Part shown: in pieces, positions 23,463 through 35,385 of the stretch
How positions within the stretch are numbered: the stretch's first letter is position 1
Layout of the letters: each line of letters begins with the position of its first letter
Source of the DNA: Brachionus manjavacas
Taxonomy: Eukaryota; Rotifera; Eurotatoria; Ploima; Brachionidae
Assembly (NCBI GenBank): GCA_019054805.1
Contig: JAHQIY010000009.1
Span: 2,418,001-2,482,000 of the forward strand
Direction: 5' to 3'
DNA: 64,000 nucleotides
Program-made: the position numbers and the translations under genes
Notes under the pieces: model-generated
The model's input: the letters and a program-made list of their open reading frames with translations, nothing else
What the model was told of the DNA's origin: nothing
Databases searched by the model: none

Positions 23463-25940
23463 TTTATCTTCATTTGATCTACCTAATGATAAATGGAACT
23501 CCCTTAAGAACTCAATTTTAAGTATAGTAGATTCCATTGCACCAATAAAAAATGTTAAAATTGATAAAAGAAATTCTATTAGCCCATGGTCAGATAATGA
23601 AATTAATTATCTTTCTAAATCACGGGATGGTTTTTATAAGTCTTGGAAAAACACACATGATCGCTCTTATTATTTATCGTATGTAGAAGCAAAAAGCGAA
23701 TAAAAACTTTGACCGAACAAAAATTAGTCCTTTATTTCAAAGATAAAAAATTAAATGATTTTCAAAATTCCAAAAAATTTTATGAATTCTATAGATCAAC
23801 AATAAAATTAAAGTCTGACAAGCAAAATAGTATCATTCCGAATTTTATTATCAAAGGTAATAACTCCGCATCTGAGGCCTCAGAAATTAGCAAGCTAATG
23901 AATCATTTTTTCACTGATATAAAATCAGATTCATTATCTGATTTAAGGACCTGTATTACTTTCATAAATGAAACATTTAATGAACTCTCTAACATGTGTC
24001 CCTTTAGTAATTTAAAAGAAAAAACTTTTGATTTTCATTTAATATCGGTCGATTCCGTTGTTAAATTGATTAGTAATTTGAACCCCAACAATGGTCCTGG
24101 AATCTCAGATATTTCAGTCAAAATAATAAGAGCGATCATGTGTGTTTAAGGATTCAGCAGCAATTCTTGGTCCAGTGGTAACTGAACTTATCAATGATTG
24201 TATTAATTATTGCAGAGTGCCTGATGAATGGAAATGCGCAATAGTAACAGCTATATACAAAAATAGAGGTCCAATCGAAATCATCAACAACTACAGAGGA
24301 ATTTCCGTACTACCTGTAATATCAAAAATGTTTGAAAAGATTATAGCATCACAATTATCTCTATACTTGACCACCAATAAAATTCTATTTCCATGCCAGT
24401 ATGGATTCCGCGAAGATCACTCCTGTGAAACGGCCTTGCATGAACTTATTTCAGAAATTAACGCATCACGTAACAAAAGATATATTACACTTCTCTTGTT
24501 TATTGACTTTCGCAAGGCTTTCGACTTGGTAGACCCAAATCTCTTACTTAGCAAATTAAAGAGAATAGGGCTTAGCGAAAACGCTCTTGAACTTATCAAA
24601 AATTATTTCTCTGGAAGAAAACAAGCGGTTTCCTTCGGTGGCACTCTTTCTGAATTCTCAAAATTGACCTTGGAGTTCCACAGGGCAGTGTGTTAGGTCC
24701 TCTTTTCTTTCTAATTTTCATAAATGACCTAGCTTTTTTTCTTAAAAATCATGACATAAACTGTAAAATATTTGCTGATGAAACCACAATCAATTTCTGT
24801 AGTTCAAATTTAAAGGATTTAATAGACAACTTCAGAAATTGCTTAGAACTAGTATACAAATGGTGCTCGTTTAATCGTCTCGATATCAACTGGGATAAAA
24901 CTAAAATAATGATTATCCATAACAAAAAAAACATAGTAATGCCAGCATCATTTTCTTTTAGATCATTCGAAATCGAGGTTGTACCTGAATTCAAGCTTTT
25001 AGGTGTTATAATAGATAATAAATTAAACTTTACTAGTCACGTTAACAATCTAAAAGCTACTATTAATAAAAAGCTAAACTCAATTAAGCAATTATTCTTT
25101 CTTTCAAAACCAGTAAAAATACAATTCTTTAAAACGTTCATCTTGCCCCACTTTGATTATTGTTTATCACTAACCATCTATTTCTCCAAGCCTGCTATTC
25201 AATCTCTATCAAATTCATATTATATTTCGCTTTTCAAATTGATTCACTTCAAAGCCCAAGTTAATTATCCTAATGATTTCAATACAATAAATAATAATCT
25301 TGAAATTCTAGGTCTTTACGGATTTCAACATAGGCTGATCATTAAGCTTTGCTGTTTTTCTTATAAGATTCTAAAGAACCCAGAATCACCTCTTCCACTT
25401 AAAACTCAACTTATTGTGAACGATTCACTTAACAAACTATATAATTTAAGAAACAGTAATAAATTTTTTACTCCAGGAAGTCTAGGGTTCAACTCTTTTG
25501 GTGAATTAACATTTTCCTTTTTTTTTCTTAATTTATCAACACTTTTACACTGAAAGATCTAGATTTAAATTTATCGCTTTTTAGACAAAGAAAAATTAAT
25601 AATGTAAATCTACACTTTATTGAGTTTATTCAAATGTTTCCCAAATTTGACATAGATTACATCTATAATTTTCTTAATTATGTAAAATACAAAAAAAAAA
25701 AAAAATAATAAACTAAATTAATGTCAAATCACCTTTCTCTCTCCTTTCTTTCTTCTTATCCTATTTTGTACTATTTATTTATATTTAAATTTATATTAAA
25801 TCAGTTTGATTTATTTAAAAAATCTATTCAATTTTTATTTTTTATTTTTAATAAATGAGTGTGTTCACCATGTTCGCATGTAAGACTAATGTCTGCTCTG
25901 AACACATTGGAAAGAAAAAAAAAAAAAAAAAAAAAAAAAA
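23463..25940 (+). mobile_element. 5'-truncated LINE with poly(A) tail, frameshifted
   Basis: It starts in the region between endonuclease and RT (LSSFDLPNDKWNSL, SISPWSDNEINYLSKSRDGF). The RT runs over three frames: 23709-24149, 24142-24696, 24690-25553. Motifs include NNYRGISVLPVISKMFEK, FIDFRKAFDLVDP, and PLFFLIFINDLAFF. The catalytic box reads FADE instead of the usual F/Y-ADD. C-terminal pieces follow in a further frame (LSLFRQRKINNVN). A 3' UTR leads to a 24-nt poly(A) run (25917-25940). Frameshifts near 24140, 24690 and 25530 and the FADE box mean it is inactive. Group: Jockey/CR1-like, by motif style. Confidence 0.88.
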
Positions 25941-26959
25941 GATTATTTAAGTATTTTTGGACACCAAATAATATTATCCGAAAATAATGATTTATGGTCG
26001 AAAGAGTTTGGTTACTTATAACCATTTAAGTTTTTGAATAAACTTAAGATTAAGATAAAGACTTAAATCCTTTGAATGAATCAAAAAGACTGAGTTTTTT
26101 TCACAATTTTCGCTATGAAGGTCTAAAAATCAAAACGTTTTCTGGTAGTTCAAGGTTCAATGATTTAATTTCAGAAATTGTTTTCAATAAAAAATTCTAT
26201 CCAGGGCAAAAAATTTTGGTTTGAAAATTAATCTTGGCCAAATGCGGTGTTAATCAATTAAATTGTTAATTTTAAATAAAAATAAAACCAAAAATTATTT
26301 TTCTATTCTATTTAATTCATATTTTTCCCAAAAAAATTTATTCAAATAACCTTATAGATTTCTCCAACGAGAAACTATATAAAAATAAAATTATTGAATT
26401 TAGACTTGCTTGTCGTAAATTAAGCTACGACAATTAATAATATAAATTCAATGTGACATTGAATTTAAAATGATAATAAATGATTTTGTATAAAAATACA
26501 TGTTATTTTACGAATAAAAAATGTTCAAAAAAATAATTTTTCAATTTTTAAAGTTTAAATAGTCGTTAATTTTTTTTTTAGCATTTGTTCTGGTTTATTT
26601 TGCAATAGGTGTATTCTCATATTCTAAGTCCAACTTTCGTTATAAGTTGTGATAAAAATTCTTTACAGTCTCTTTTTGTCGCTTAAATTCGTCTTCACCA
26701 GAAGCGCATTATAACTTACTAATACTTTGACACACATTTTTCGTTTTATTATGCTGCTTTTTATAATTGTATATAATCAGGCTTTGAGATTTTTTATCAA
26801 ATTTGTAATACACCATGAACAAGGATTCTGTAGGAAACACTTTTTAGTTTTTTTTGATCTATCTTTCTTTCTATTACGAGGCTTACCATAATGAACGCAT
26901 GTAAATAAAATTTTATTGTAAACTATGCAAAAAAGTCAAAATGTTTCGTTGATAAAGTT
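25941..26959. other. Intergenic, AT-rich
   Basis: No coding signal. A 25-bp near-perfect palindrome centred at ~26454 (AAATTCAATGT, G, ACATTGAATTT) is the only structure seen. Confidence 0.45.
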
Positions 26960-27330
26960 GGCTTTGAACCTTGAAGGCTTCGAGCAGTCCAAATCTGGTA
27001 GAAAGAAGAAAAAGAGGTGATCTAATTCAATTATACAAGTTCATGCATGGAATGGAATTGGTTGAAAAAAGCAACAATTTAAATGTCACATAATTCCAAG
27101 GAAGAGTTTACTGCTTCAAATATCACAAAGAAATTTTGAGGCTCCAACATAGAGATAACTTTTTTTTCAACAGAACCCCTAACATATGGAACTCGCTGCC
27201 AAATCAATTAGTTGAAGCCTCCAATGTTAACAGCTTTAAAGCAGGCATTGAATGCTGGATGAGCAGCAATGGATGAGCACTAATACTTCAAAACAAAACT
27301 ACTACTAATACTTCTAAATTGGCCTTGGAT
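26960..27330 (+). mobile_element. LINE 3' end fragment with CTA-type tail
   Basis: Open stretches read NLVERRKRGDLIQLYKFMHG, LRLQHRDNFFFNRTPNIWNS, LPNQLVEASNVNSFK: the typical C-terminus of CR1/Jockey-type LINEs. A stop interrupts it near 27090 and it ends near a short CTACTACTAATAC run. A further relic of a LINE 3' UTR (CCTGAAGGAGCTTAGGCTCG, near 27522) follows; it matches the tail of the LINE ending at 57425. Confidence 0.72.
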
Positions 27331-27792
27331 CTTTTAAAATGGTACAGAACTTTATATTTGGCAACTCTAGGTGCATTTTTAAGTGTAAGGTCAACTTTTA
27401 AATTAAAATGCTTTTCATTATTTTAATCTTTGTCTCAGGAGCTTTAAAGTGAGCTATAATTTTTCTTCTAACTCTAGGACAAAATTCCACTCTTATCGGG
27501 CATACTCAATTTTTAATACCTGAAGGAGCTTAGGCTCGAACCGAAATGCAAATGAAAAAATACAGCAAACCAAATATTACTTTTATTAATTTTTTAAATA
27601 AACTTCATTTCAAATTCAATCATTTAATATAAATATTATCTATCTTTACTCCAATAGACAACATCAAAAAGAAAAAAAAAGAAAAAAAAAAAGGTTAACA
27701 AATACTCAAATTTTACTAATTCGGAAAAATAAAATTAGAAAAATTAAATCCGGATAATAGAGTAAACCAAGTTTTTTTTGTTATATACAAAA

Positions 27793-29937
27793 TTAGAAAA
27801 AAAATCCGCCATTTCCACCACCATCTCTTCTGCGATTGCCACCAAAACCACCAAAGCCACCTGATCCACCACCACCTCGTCCTCCTCCTCCTCTTCTAAA
27901 GCCCCCACGTCCACCTCCCTCTTCGGCTCTTTTCCTCATGGCCGCATCGTATCTGTCGGCCATGTCGATCAGACTTTGCGGCACAGCCTGCTCACCTTGC
28001 TTCAAAATCTCAATCAGCTCTTTGGCATGTTTCCAGTCTTCGCGGACCATAAAAGTCAACGAGGTGCCAGTGCGGCCAGCACGACCAGTCCGGCCCACTC
28101 GATGCACATACTCTTCTATGTTGCGCGGAAAGTCGTAATTCATCACACATGTAATGTCCCTGACGTCAATGCCCCTTGAGGCCACATCCGTGGCTATCAA
28201 AATTCTCACCAGTCCTTCTTTGAAGTCTTCGAGCGCTTCCTCGCGGTCACACTGCTCACGATCACCATGGATCGCCTGACACTGGATGCCTTTCATGGCC
28301 AAGTCACACGACAAATTGTCCGCTGTGCTCTTTCGGCCAACAAAAACAATCAACTTGTCCGCATCGGTCATTTCCTCACTAATAAACTTCATTAGTCTCT
28401 CACTTTTCTCCTCTTCGTCCTTGACCATTTCCAACTTTTGCGTGACAGTCTTGGCTGCGCGCAAATCAAGCGAGCCCACATACAGCTGGACCGGATCGGT
28501 CAAATACTTAGTCGCCAGTCTTCGCACGCCCTCGGGCCACGTCGCACTGGTCATGACAGTTTGCCTATCAGGACGAATGTCGAGCAAGATCTTCATAATC
28601 TGTGGCTCGAAGCCCATGTCAAGCATTCGGTCGGCCTCGTCCAGCACCAGCATGGTCACACTGGTCACGTTCACAATCTTGGCCGATATCAGATCGTACA
28701 GTCGGCCCGGTGTCGCAATTATTATCTCAACACCTCTAGTGCACACACTCACTTGTTCCTTACGGTCACCACCGCCGTAAATGCAAACACTTTTGATTCC
28801 TTTGTAGTTGATTTTCTTCACCTCTTTTTCTATTTGAATGGCTAGTTCTCTAGTGGGCGACAAAACAAGTACATTGGGACCTAGGCGCTCCTCTCTGGGT
28901 GTTATTTGATTGTCGATGTGGACTAGAGCGGGCAGCAGAAAGGCCAGAGTTTTGCCAGTGCCGGTCTGCGCTATGCCGACACAGTCCAGGCCTTTGAGAA
29001 GTATGGGCCACAGCTGCGCTTGGACAGGAGTTGGTTTGTTGAAATTTTGCCTCTTGCACTCTTCTAGGATTTGCGGATAGTTTCTGAATGCTTGTTCGAT
29101 TGTTTTGACTGGCTTTGGAATGACTTGGAATATTTGGTCCTCGAGCTCTTGGGCAGAGCGGTTGTCTTGGTCTTTTTTTTCCGAGCTGAGACCATAGGAG
29201 AGATTTTCTTTTTTGAAAAAGTCCACTATGATGTCAAAGTTTTGTTTGCGGTACTGTTTGACCTCATCTCGGCTCATCCCACTGATCTCGGCGTCCTCCA
29301 CATACAAATCTTTGACCACTGGTGGTTGGTCCTTGAATTTTTCCATATTCTGCAACGGCAATGATCTGATCAAGTTCCAGTCGATTAGGGGCTTTTCGTT
29401 GTTGTTTTCGTCCTCGTTGATGGAGTTTTGCGGCGAGAGGTCGCGCTCTCTTTTCCAAGATTTTGGGGCGCGATCTCGCAACTGTTCATGGGATCGTTTT
29501 TGGCTGTCAGATCCGTAGGAGCTGGAAAAGTTGGAGCAACTATTGCAGGTTTGTTCAATCATTTGAATGGCCTTGTCCATGTCGATTTTAGAGGAGCCGA
29601 TAATTTTCACTTCGGCAAAGCTCTGGTTGCGCATGTCGTCCCTGTTTGGAACCATTATTTTGACATTGCACTTGTCCCGAATGGAATTGATGTTGGAGCC
29701 GGCTTTTCCGATCAGAGCGCCGATTGATCTGGGATCTATTTTTATGTATTCGGTTAAGGAGGCTCTATCATAGTCGCGAAATCCCCTCTCGGGGGATTTG
29801 TGTCTGTCCTGGAATTTGTCTTGACCAAACGAGCTGGCAAGGCGACCGCGGCCAAAACTATGTGATGGCAGTGTGGCGGAATGTCTTGGAGCCCCCATAC
29901 TTGGTGAATCCCAATCACTATCCCAATCTTCTTCCAT
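27793..29937 (-). CDS. DDX43: KH-domain DEAD-box RNA helicase, DDX43-like
   Basis: One uninterrupted exon of 714 residues from ATG 29937 (MEEDWDSDWDSPS). A KH domain (about residues 60-125) has its GxxG loop in ALIGKAGSNINSIRDKC. The helicase core follows: Q-motif FNKPTPVQ, AQTGTGKT (324-330), PTRELA, TPGR, LDEAD (~433-436), TSATWPEG, VASRGID, and HRVGRTGRAG. The C-terminus is a Gly/Arg-rich tail (RGGFRRGGGGRGGGGSGG, then FGGFGGNRRR). KH plus DEAD is the DDX43/DDX53 layout. RGG tails are commoner in DDX5 or Vasa types, so orthology is likely but not certain. It is far richer in G+C than its neighbours and intron-free, unlike other multi-kilobase genes here. Confidence 0.88.
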   Translation of the reverse strand: MEEDWDSDWDSPSMGAPRHSATLPSHSFGRGRLASSFGQDKFQDRHKSPERGFRDYDRASLTEYIKIDPRSIGALIGKAGSNINSIRDKCNVKIMVPNRDDMRNQSFAEVKIIGSSKIDMDKAIQMIEQTCNSCSNFSSSYGSDSQKRSHEQLRDRAPKSWKRERDLSPQNSINEDENNNEKPLIDWNLIRSLPLQNMEKFKDQPPVVKDLYVEDAEISGMSRDEVKQYRKQNFDIIVDFFKKENLSYGLSSEKKDQDNRSAQELEDQIFQVIPKPVKTIEQAFRNYPQILEECKRQNFNKPTPVQAQLWPILLKGLDCVGIAQTGTGKTLAFLLPALVHIDNQITPREERLGPNVLVLSPTRELAIQIEKEVKKINYKGIKSVCIYGGGDRKEQVSVCTRGVEIIIATPGRLYDLISAKIVNVTSVTMLVLDEADRMLDMGFEPQIMKILLDIRPDRQTVMTSATWPEGVRRLATKYLTDPVQLYVGSLDLRAAKTVTQKLEMVKDEEEKSERLMKFISEEMTDADKLIVFVGRKSTADNLSCDLAMKGIQCQAIHGDREQCDREEALEDFKEGLVRILIATDVASRGIDVRDITCVMNYDFPRNIEEYVHRVGRTGRAGRTGTSLTFMVREDWKHAKELIEILKQGEQAVPQSLIDMADRYDAAMRKRAEEGGGRGGFRRGGGGRGGGGSGGFGGFGGNRRRDGGGNGGFFF

Positions 29938-30862
29938 ATTTTTTCTCAATTTTTTTATTTTATTTAAATATAAACATGTTTACAGAAAAAAATAAGTTGT
30001 ATTTATATAGAAATTTCTTTTTTACCTAAAAAAAGCATGCAGTTTTTATAAAATAAAATTTAAGAAAATTTTGAAAAATTAAATTTAGTTGAATTTAGCA
30101 AATCAATTAAGTGAAAAAATATTTTTTAGTTTATTAAAGAAAATTATATTTATTATTATTAATGAATTTAAATTTACTTTGAAAAAAAATAAATAAATTA
30201 GATTAATACGGTCATTGAAGTCGAATAACTTAGCCTTAGTTATTATTATCTTTTAAGAACAACATATAGTCAAAGTTTGTAAAAATTTCTGTAAAGATTA
30301 TTTTAAAAATTATATTAAAAAATTAAATAAAATTGGAATTTTTTTAGTACAATTTTATTCAAAACCACTAAATCAAGAAAAAATTTTTATGATTTAAAAG
30401 TGCTGTCATTTATTCATATCACGGATACTATGAAGGCATATAACATATAACATTAAAGATTTTGTCCTTAAGAGGCTAGATAATTTGTTGATTGTTTAGA
30501 ATAAAATTATTTAGATCTGGCGAAATCTGATAAATCTCGTTCAGTTCCATTGTTCCCAATTAAATATTGGAACACAAAAATAAATTTCTCATGGTCTAAA
30601 AGAAATTTGGAAGCATGGCATCATGCTGTCAAAAATTAATATCACCAGTCATTCATAAATCAATAAATTGATATTTAATTCATTTTTTTTAAATTATTTC
30701 TTAAAAACACTGAAAAATTAAAAAATTATAAATTATTTAATAGTATTAAAATATTGATGTAATAGACAGTTTCATTTTGGAATTTGAATGAAATGATTCC
30801 TAACTCTTAAATGATTCATTTTTAAATTTACATCGCTTATTCATTGTTTTTTTGTGAATAGG
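29938..30862. other. Intergenic, AT-rich
   Basis: 5' flank of the KH-DEAD gene. One short open piece near 30562-30645 (YWNTKINFSWSKRNLEAWHH) is unexplained and ends at a stop; otherwise nothing is seen. Confidence 0.45.
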
Positions 30863-32098
30863 GTCAATTATTATTAGAAATATTGGCGCTCAAAGATGAG
30901 TATAAGTAAACATGTAAAGAGCTTAATATATTGGTCAAGTTAACGCAAATGAGTTTTGAAAAAAAAATTGTCCTAGAATGTAAAAACAATCCAAAAGTTA
31001 TCTACTCTTACATTAACAATCAAAGAAAGAGTAAAGATAGAATAAGATCACTAGCTAACCAAAATGGCTATTTGATCGTAGATAAGGAGACAATTGCGAA
31101 CTTATTAGGCGATCAGTTTCAAAAAGCATTCAGTATTGATACCAACGCAGAACTTCCTAGTTTTCAGTCTCGATGCACAAATTCCTGTTTGATTGATAAA
31201 GATTTTTTCTCAGAAGCTAATATCCTGAAGCATTTATATTTACTTGATAGAAAGAAATCTTGTGGGAAAGATGGCATACACCCTCATGTATTAAGAAGCT
31301 GCGCAATAAACTTTGCCAAGCTTCTGGAACCTATTTTCAATACTAGTTTTATGTCCGGCACGTTACCAAATGAGTGGAAAGAGGCAAATATTACTCCTAT
31401 TTATAAAAAAGGAAAGAAGACCGAACCGGAAAACTACAGACCAATTTCACTGACATCAGTTCCATGTAAAATAATGGAAAGAATTATCAAGGAAGCAATG
31501 ATTTCCCATCTTATCAAATATGACCTGATTGCGCCCCAGCAACATGGTTTCGTTACTAAACGATCATGCCTGACATACTTCCTTGAAACAATAGACTCAG
31601 TAATAGAACCATTAAATCATGGTTTCGCTTCAGCGGTTGTGTTTATGGATTTCGCTAAAGCATTTGATAAAGTTTCACATAGAGCTCTGATCAAGAAACT
31701 TGAAGCTCATGGATTCAGAGGTAACCTTCTTAATTGGATTTCTGACTTTTTAAACGGAAGAAAACAAAGAGTTGTCATTGGCGATAAGTGCTCCGACTGG
31801 AAAGATGTATTAAGTGGTGTACCCCAAGGATCAGTACTTGGCCCACTTCTTTTTACCATATTCATAAATAATATGCCAGAAGCAGTTCTCAGCTTTATTA
31901 AGCTTTTTGCTGATGACACCAAACTGATAGCCACTATAAGAAACAGAATAGACGTACTGAACTTACAGTTGGACATTAACAGACTTGTTACTTGGGCAAA
32001 TAAATGGCAGATGAGTTTCAATGAAGACAAATGTAAATTAATGTTCTTCAAGAACAAACACTTCCAAGAAATTAGACGAAATTTTTTACTTAGTTGTT
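30863..32098 (+). mobile_element. LINE reverse-transcriptase fragment, core intact
   Basis: A 389-codon open frame (30931-32100) covers the RT almost entirely: YSYINNQRKSKDRI, GKDGIHPHVLR, NYRPISLTSVPCKIMER, MDFAKAFDKVSH, SGVPQGSVLGPLLF, and an intact FADDT box. One stop upstream (near 30911) interrupts LALKDEYK from the rest. There is no endonuclease part, no C-terminal domain and no 3' tail. It is truncated at both ends yet open throughout, so it is younger than or less decayed than the other LINE pieces here. Confidence 0.85.
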
Positions 32099-32100
32099 AA

Positions 32101-33136
32101 TTTTTTTTTATATCTGACGGAAAATTTAAATGAAATAAGACAAAACAAGTTTTAAAGAATATCTAAAAAAAAAGAATTTAGTTTAAAATGTTAATTTTAT
32201 TTTTTTCGAAAGTTATTATTCTTTTATTTTTTTTTTACTTTAGAAGATAAAATTTTTATTTTTGGTTTTAAATTTAACAGTGAGCTAAAATTAAAAAAAA
32301 TAATATTTTTAAAATGTTTCTTTCTTAATCTTTATTTGGAAGGTTTCGGTCTTTTTATCCCTAATATCAAGTTATTGTGCTTTGTTTCATACATTTTACA
32401 AAGGTTTTTAATATAGTAATTTAAAAATCCAATTTATCCAAAAATTTTTGATTGAAAATAATTGGGAAAACAGTTTTTTTCTCATCTGATGTGTCAGATG
32501 GTAAATGGTGTTTTTTTTTATTCATATCGTAATATTAAGATTTTAATGTGACATCAAAGTTGTCTTTGATATATGATTATAACATCATTATTAAATTATA
32601 AATTGAATTTAATTAATATCTAGAGTTTAATTTTATATTTGTTAGATAAATAAAGTTCTTCAATTTTAACACAAAATTGTTCAGAATAAAAAAAAAAAAT
32701 TTTTGACATTAATATTTCTACTTAAAGCACTCTAATCACACATTTTGTCGCTCTTTTTAATTAAAAAATAAATTTTTAATTTAAATCTTAATTATACGAT
32801 ATTTAGTTAAAATAAAAAGTTTCAAATTTTGATTTTTTTGAAAATGAAAATGTTTTCATTTATTTTTGAACAAAAAAATTTAAAATTAAATATTTTTGCT
32901 TGAATTAAAATTATACTAGAATTTCAAAAAATTCATAAAATATCAAATAAATTAACAAAAAATTCTAAATGATGCAATATTTAATTTAAATATCATCATT
33001 TTAAATCTGATTCATAAGACAATATTTAGTCAGTTGATGATGATCACAATGGTAAATTCAAGCCATTATTAGATAAAAATTTATTAATAAATAAACTTTA
33101 ATTTTAAAGAATTGGATACCATAAAAAGTTTTAAAA
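32101..33136. other. Intergenic, AT-rich, nothing recognised
   Basis: Upstream flank of the second methyltransferase copy; its sequence differs from the upstream flank of copy 1. Confidence 0.5.
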
Positions 33137-33859
33137 ATGACTTCGATGAAATCCTATTCTTCAAATGACCCAATCCAACAGTACATTAATAGCCATTCTT
33201 TGAGGCTAAGTCCCCAGCAGGAAAACTTAATCCAGAGAACCAAAGCAATGACACGTACTTACATCAATGTTTAAGCAAAAAATTGATAAAAATTTAATTA
33301 AAAAAATTTAAATTAAGTTGGCATGATGCTTGGATCAACTGATGAAGCTCAATTTTTTCAGCTCCTGTTAAAATCAATGAATGCAAAAAAATGCATTGAA
33401 GTTGGAGCATTTACTGGATACACAACAATGACCATGGCAATGGCTCTTCCTGATGATGCACAAATAATTTGTATGGATATTTCTGATGAGTATTTGGCTC
33501 GAGATATTTGGCAAGAAGCTGGAGTGGAGAAAAAAATCCAAGTTGAAATTGGTGATGCAGTTGATATTTTGCAGAGAATGATTGACCAAGGCCAAAGCGG
33601 TCAATACGACTTTGCATTCATTGACGCAGACAAGATAAACTATTTGAAATATTACGAGTTGTGTCTTAAGTTATTGAGAAAAGGTGGAATAATAGCCATC
33701 GATAATGTGCTGTGGTCAGGTAAAGTTTGTGATGAAAAGTTTCAAGACGAAGATACAGTAGCCATCCGTGAGGTGAATGAATTCGTAAAGAATGATAAAA
33801 GAGTTGACATTTCAATGTTAAAGCTTGGTGATGGGACTACTCTTTGTCTCAAGTTGTAA
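33137..33859 (+). CDS. COMTD1-like class I O-methyltransferase, copy 2
   Basis: Exons 33137..33254 and 33318..33859 with a 63-bp intron code 219 residues. The exon-2 protein is identical to that of copy 1 (21547-22269) and exon 1 differs by a handful of bases, one of them changing Glu to Ala. Motifs are the same: EVGAFTGYTT, FIDADKINYLKYYE, NVLWSGKV. Similarity extends about 250 bp past the stop (to ~34080) but stops just upstream of the ATG. Both copies look intact. Either a very recent inverted duplication or ongoing conversion explains the identity; an assembly artefact between haplotypes is less likely because the flanks are unrelated. Confidence 0.9.
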
Positions 33860-35106
33860 ATTATTAAAAATTTCTTATTATGTTTAGAGTTTTTAGAAAT
33901 TTTTTAAATAATTTCGAAAATAAAGTTACATAACATGAAGTTTTGTTTATTTTAAATTAAAAAGCAGTATTTAGTCAAAAATTTCAAATTTCTTAATGGA
34001 ATCAATATATGAATTTTATTTTGAACTCTTTATCAAAATTTTTTTTTTAATTTTAAAAGTAAGACCAAGAATACCTGTAAATTTACACTTAATTATAAAT
34101 ATTTTGATTAAAATTTAAAAAATCAATCTTCTAAAAATTATCTTTTGAAGGAGAATTTTTTTTGAAGCTATTCAACTGATCGAGACTTTATAATGTCAAA
34201 AATTGATAAGTGTCGTCTTTAACTATGAAAAAAATTAATCTTCAAAAAAAGATTCAGTCGTCGAGCATCAAGTGCATCTAAACCTTAAGCTTTTTAAACC
34301 TATAAAATTTTTTATAGGAATTCAAAATTTTACTTTTTAAAGCCAAGTTTATTGTATTTATTTACGAGTGTAGAATAAAAAAGGGCACAAAATTAATCTT
34401 ATTATAAAAAAAAATTTTATTTAACAAAGGCCTTAAAATTTTTTTTAAATTTTAACTGTCCCCTACTAATTTGAAAAATAATATCAGTTATGGTATGCAA
34501 TTTTCAGAATTTTAATCTTTCTATTGAGGCTCTTCACCAAAATGAAAACCATTAATAACTTGAGCAATTTCGTTTGCAGCATTAAAAAAATTCTTGATTA
34601 ATATATTAATCAAGAATTGAAGTCAACGACAAGCTCTGGTCTAGTTGAGACAAATTCAACAACTCAAGTTAATCGTGGTCAAAATAGCAAAATCACACGT
34701 CTAGAGATGCCGACTTTAATAAGTAGTACAATACGGCAAAGAGAACTTTAAAATTATTGTTAAATGATGAGAAACCATAAACCACAATTTTTCAACAGCT
34801 TTTGTTAATAATATTAGTTATAGATTTTTTTTTCTTAATTTAAATCAAAATTGTATATTTTATTTACAAAGTATAATAAAATTAATTTTTTGTTTTTTAT
34901 TAGAATAAATTTTTTTAATAGTTAATTTTGAATTTTTTTAAACAGGCTTGAGTATTTTATTATTTTTTTCAAAAATATTTTATAAATTAAATTAAATAAA
35001 GAAATAACAATTGATAAATTACTTTTAAATTTATTTTAACTCGATGAAAAAAAATTTATTTAAATATATGAAAAACCGATGAAATTTATGTTTTTCATCG
35101 ATGTAA
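33860..35106. other. Intergenic, AT-rich
   Basis: The first ~220 bp repeat the 3' flank of methyltransferase copy 1. A perfect 30-bp palindrome lies at 34589-34618 (arms AATTCTTGATTAATA). No gene is seen. Confidence 0.5.
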
Positions 35107-35255
35107 CATAATCATACATATGCAACCAAAAAAGGTCGGGTATGGGTGTCGGGTTTGGTTGTATCCCCAAACTCGACAACTTACCCGTTATACCCGACTT
35201 TTTCAGGTATTAACCCGACAACCGAACCGACAACTAACTCTAAATACTTAAAATT
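35107..35255. repeat. Left inverted repeat of hAT-like element
   Basis: Inverse copy of 38629-38778. The inner side reads CTAACTCTAAATACTTAAAATT, which is the complement of the TAGAGTTAG-type motif on the other side. Confidence 0.8.
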
Positions 35256-35385
35256 ATTGACTGTCTGTGAATTTCTAAAAATAAATTATTAATTTTAATA
35301 TCAACAAAATTGAAATTTTTTATCAAATAAAAATTATTTTTTCTTTAACTATTTATTTTTGCTTTTTTTAAATAAAATGTATCGT

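Noticed and set aside
27836..29773. Many plus-strand open frames over the KH-DEAD helicase gene
   Set aside because: Shadows of a GC-rich coding strand; they show Pro/Arg-biased composition and no domain.
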